Source: an uncultured Aquimarina sp. (GTDB lineage Bacteria; Bacteroidota; Bacteroidia; Flavobacteriales; Flavobacteriaceae). From it: a stretch of 64,000 bases of DNA. Of the stretch, positions 62,405 to 64,000 are shown in pieces. The translations under genes were made by a program, and so were the position numbers. Position 1 is the stretch's first letter. Each line of letters starts with the position of its first letter. The stretch lies in assembly GCF_947500065.1 (NCBI RefSeq), contig NZ_CANMQT010000008.1:186001-250000 (forward strand), in the 5' to 3' direction. The notes under the pieces are model-generated. The model searched no databases. It was not told the DNA's origin and was given only the letters and a program-made list of their open reading frames with translations.

Positions 62405-63370
62405 ATGAAAACAATAATCCTACTAGTAGCATTAACATGCATCAATCTGATGTCTTTAAAAGCTCAAACTTGCAAAGAGTTACTATATGCAGTAAAAAAT
62501 AATGATATTACAAAAGTAACCCAGCTTCTAGAAACTGTAAACCCAAACTGTAATTATGATGAAATCATACAACCACGATCTCCATTGGGAATGGCTTCCT
62601 ATAATGGAAATTTATCTATGGTGAAATTATTAATTAAAGCAGGATCAAAAGTTTCTTATAGACATAGTAATGATGCGAGCTCTTTAATGATTGCTGCACA
62701 AAATGGACATTATGAAGTTTCTAAATATTTAGTTGATAAAGGAGCCAGCGTAAATATTAAAATAACTGGAGATGGTACTCCCTTAATAGCTGCTGTAAGG
62801 GGAAAGAATAGTGATATTGTACAATTATTATTAAAAAACGGTGCAGATCCTAATGCAGAAGTATCTGGTGATGGAAACCCAATGCTTATTGCGGGAAGCT
62901 TAGATGACACCAAAATATTAGAAATATTGGCATCCTATACGTCAGATATCGATAAAGCCACAGTTGGTGATGGAACAGCACTAATAAGAGCAGCTTCTAG
63001 AGGAAATCTTACTATGGTAAAAACTATTGTAAGACTTGGAGCTGATGTCAATAAAAAAAGTGATCGAGATGGAAATCCATTAATCGCAGCATCAAAAAAG
63101 GGGCATTTAGATATTGTCAAGTTTTTAGTAGAATCTGGAGCATTAGTGGATGTGTATGTAAACGGTGACGAGACACCTCTTATCAATGCTGCTTGGAACG
63201 GACATCTAAATGTTGTAAAGTATTTAGTAGGAAAAGGAGCCAATGTCAATAAATCCGTTAGAGATAGTTACTCTCTATTTTCCGAAAAAAGAAGTCCTTT
63301 ATCTATGGCTAAAAGAGGGAAACATCAAGAAATTATCAATTACTTAATTACTAAAGGAGCAATAAAGTAA
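62405..63370 (+). CDS. Secreted ankyrin-repeat protein
   Basis: 321 residues with signal peptide (SLKAQ, cleavage near 21). About eight ankyrin repeats, the best being SPLGMASYNGNLSMVKLLIKA, GTALIRAASRGNLTMVKTIV and DETPLINAAWNGHLNVVKYLV. Protein-binding role in the periplasm. The next gene (a serine hydrolase) starts 18 bp later, so the pair probably interact. Confidence 0.88.
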   Translation: MKTIILLVALTCINLMSLKAQTCKELLYAVKNNDITKVTQLLETVNPNCNYDEIIQPRSPLGMASYNGNLSMVKLLIKAGSKVSYRHSNDASSLMIAAQNGHYEVSKYLVDKGASVNIKITGDGTPLIAAVRGKNSDIVQLLLKNGADPNAEVSGDGNPMLIAGSLDDTKILEILASYTSDIDKATVGDGTALIRAASRGNLTMVKTIVRLGADVNKKSDRDGNPLIAASKKGHLDIVKFLVESGALVDVYVNGDETPLINAAWNGHLNVVKYLVGKGANVNKSVRDSYSLFSEKRSPLSMAKRGKHQEIINYLITKGAIK

Positions 63371-63388
63371 ACCCTAGCAATCAGAATC

Positions 63389-64000
63389 ATGAAAAAAGCA
63401 TCTCTATACACAGTAATATTAACGTTGCTAATGTGTACAATACCTCTAAACTCTCAAAGTCAAAGTAACAACAATGACATCAATGAGTATTCAGAAATCG
63501 AAACAGTAGCCGAAGCATTCATGCAACAAACGAAAATCCCAGGTTTTTCTATAGCCATTAGCAAAAATGGAGAAATCTTATATGCCAAAGGATTCGGTTA
63601 CGCTACTATAGAGCAACATATAAAAATGGAAACAACTACTCTTTTACGAACTGCCTCTGTTGCCAAAGTAATCACCGCGACAGCAATTGGTAAATTAGTT
63701 TCAGAAGGTAAAATTGACTTAGATGCTCCCATAAAAAATTATATCTCATACATAGATGAGAAATATGCTAATATCACTTCTCGTCAGTTAGCAGGTCATA
63801 CTTCTGGATTAGCACATAGACCAAATGGGAATAGCTATAAAAAAAAGCAATATCAAAGTATAAAGGAGACCGTAAACTTAATGCAAGCCTCTCTCCTATT
63901 TGATCCTGATACAGATTACAAATATTCTACGCATGCTTTTAATTTACTAGCTGCAGTGATTGAAGGAGCTTCCGGGAAAAGCTATATCGATTATATGAAT
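63389..64000 (+). CDS. Serine hydrolase (beta-lactamase family), 3' end outside the window
   Basis: 204 residues visible from ATG 63389; the frame is open at the window end. Signal peptide (about 1-22), then SxxK in TASVAKVIT, the family segment AGHTSGLAH and a partial second motif KYSTHAFNLL, where YST replaces the usual YxN. Class C beta-lactamase-like esterase or peptidase. Operon partner of the ankyrin-repeat gene. Confidence 0.85.
   Translation, partial: MKKASLYTVILTLLMCTIPLNSQSQSNNNDINEYSEIETVAEAFMQQTKIPGFSIAISKNGEILYAKGFGYATIEQHIKMETTTLLRTASVAKVITATAIGKLVSEGKIDLDAPIKNYISYIDEKYANITSRQLAGHTSGLAHRPNGNSYKKKQYQSIKETVNLMQASLLFDPDTDYKYSTHAFNLLAAVIEGASGKSYIDYMN

Noticed and set aside
1..64000. 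tRNA, rRNA or insertion-sequence genes
   Set aside because: No cloverleaf-like GGTTCRA stretches with CCA ends, rRNA words or transposase motifs were recognised by reading; a covariance search was not possible here.

Overview
The window looks like a chromosomal segment of a marine Flavobacteriaceae-type Bacteroidetes, plausibly Aquimarina-like. The evidence is an AT-rich sequence, a SusC/SusD pair, the PorV-era set of lipoproteins with short SxxC lipoboxes, no Shine-Dalgarno sequences, Bacteroidetes -7 promoter boxes (TAnnTTTG), and families typical of the phylum (DUF5723, large alpha-2-macroglobulin, LytTR/LytS pairs, carboxypeptidase-regulatory-like domains). The genus is inference.

Left block (1-26.15 kb), ordinary backbone. 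It opens with the C-terminal end of an Omp85/BamA-like barrel, then a susC-susD operon with two further surface lipoproteins (1299-7981) closed by a strong terminator. Housekeeping genes follow: rlmB, a rhomboid protease, rarA, a tightly packed minus-strand run of six genes (radC, polysaccharide deacetylase-like, yjjG-like HAD, lipoprotein, DUF5723, secreted protein), DUF1569, a PaiB-like protein, mpl, and a 2031-residue alpha-2-macroglobulin with a CAEQ thioester motif.

Middle block (26.15-52.1 kb), accessory. About 30 mostly small genes stand singly or in short operons, separated by long AT-rich spacers full of dispersed repeats. Three ~128-bp dyad repeats (27866, 34384, 39943) and fragments of them resemble integron attC/VCR sites in size, placement and imperfect symmetry. 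A second family (29983, 30656, 49500, 50300, 51216, with shorter relatives at 54150 and 56565) ends in a promoter-like TATATTTG box close in front of the next gene. No integrase or transposase is visible. The gene content is a small-molecule and stress repertoire: three SDRs, two tautomerase-like proteins, an EHN-type epoxide hydrolase, an alpha/beta hydrolase, two DJ-1/PfpI proteins, five NTF2-like proteins, a YHS protein, a DMT exporter, and AraC, LysR and two Crp/Fnr regulators. The clearest regulatory result is an operator, ATTGTCATAAGACAAT, found three times around the second Crp/Fnr gene. Each copy lies exactly 21 bp upstream of a -7 box, in front of the regulator itself, of a ypdA-like/SDR/EamA operon and of a tautomerase gene. 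Two broken genes lie in this block: a ypdA-like reductase with two frameshifts and a stop, and a small secreted protein with one in-frame TAG.

Right block (52.1-64 kb). It holds a carboxypeptidase-regulatory-like membrane protein with a transglutaminase-like partner, several membrane proteins, TIGR02117, amidohydrolase, phytanoyl-CoA dioxygenase-like and secreted proteins. It ends with a LytTR response regulator and LytS-like kinase pair divergent from an ankyrin-repeat protein and a serine hydrolase cut by the window end. No tRNA, rRNA, CRISPR array or insertion sequence was recognised.
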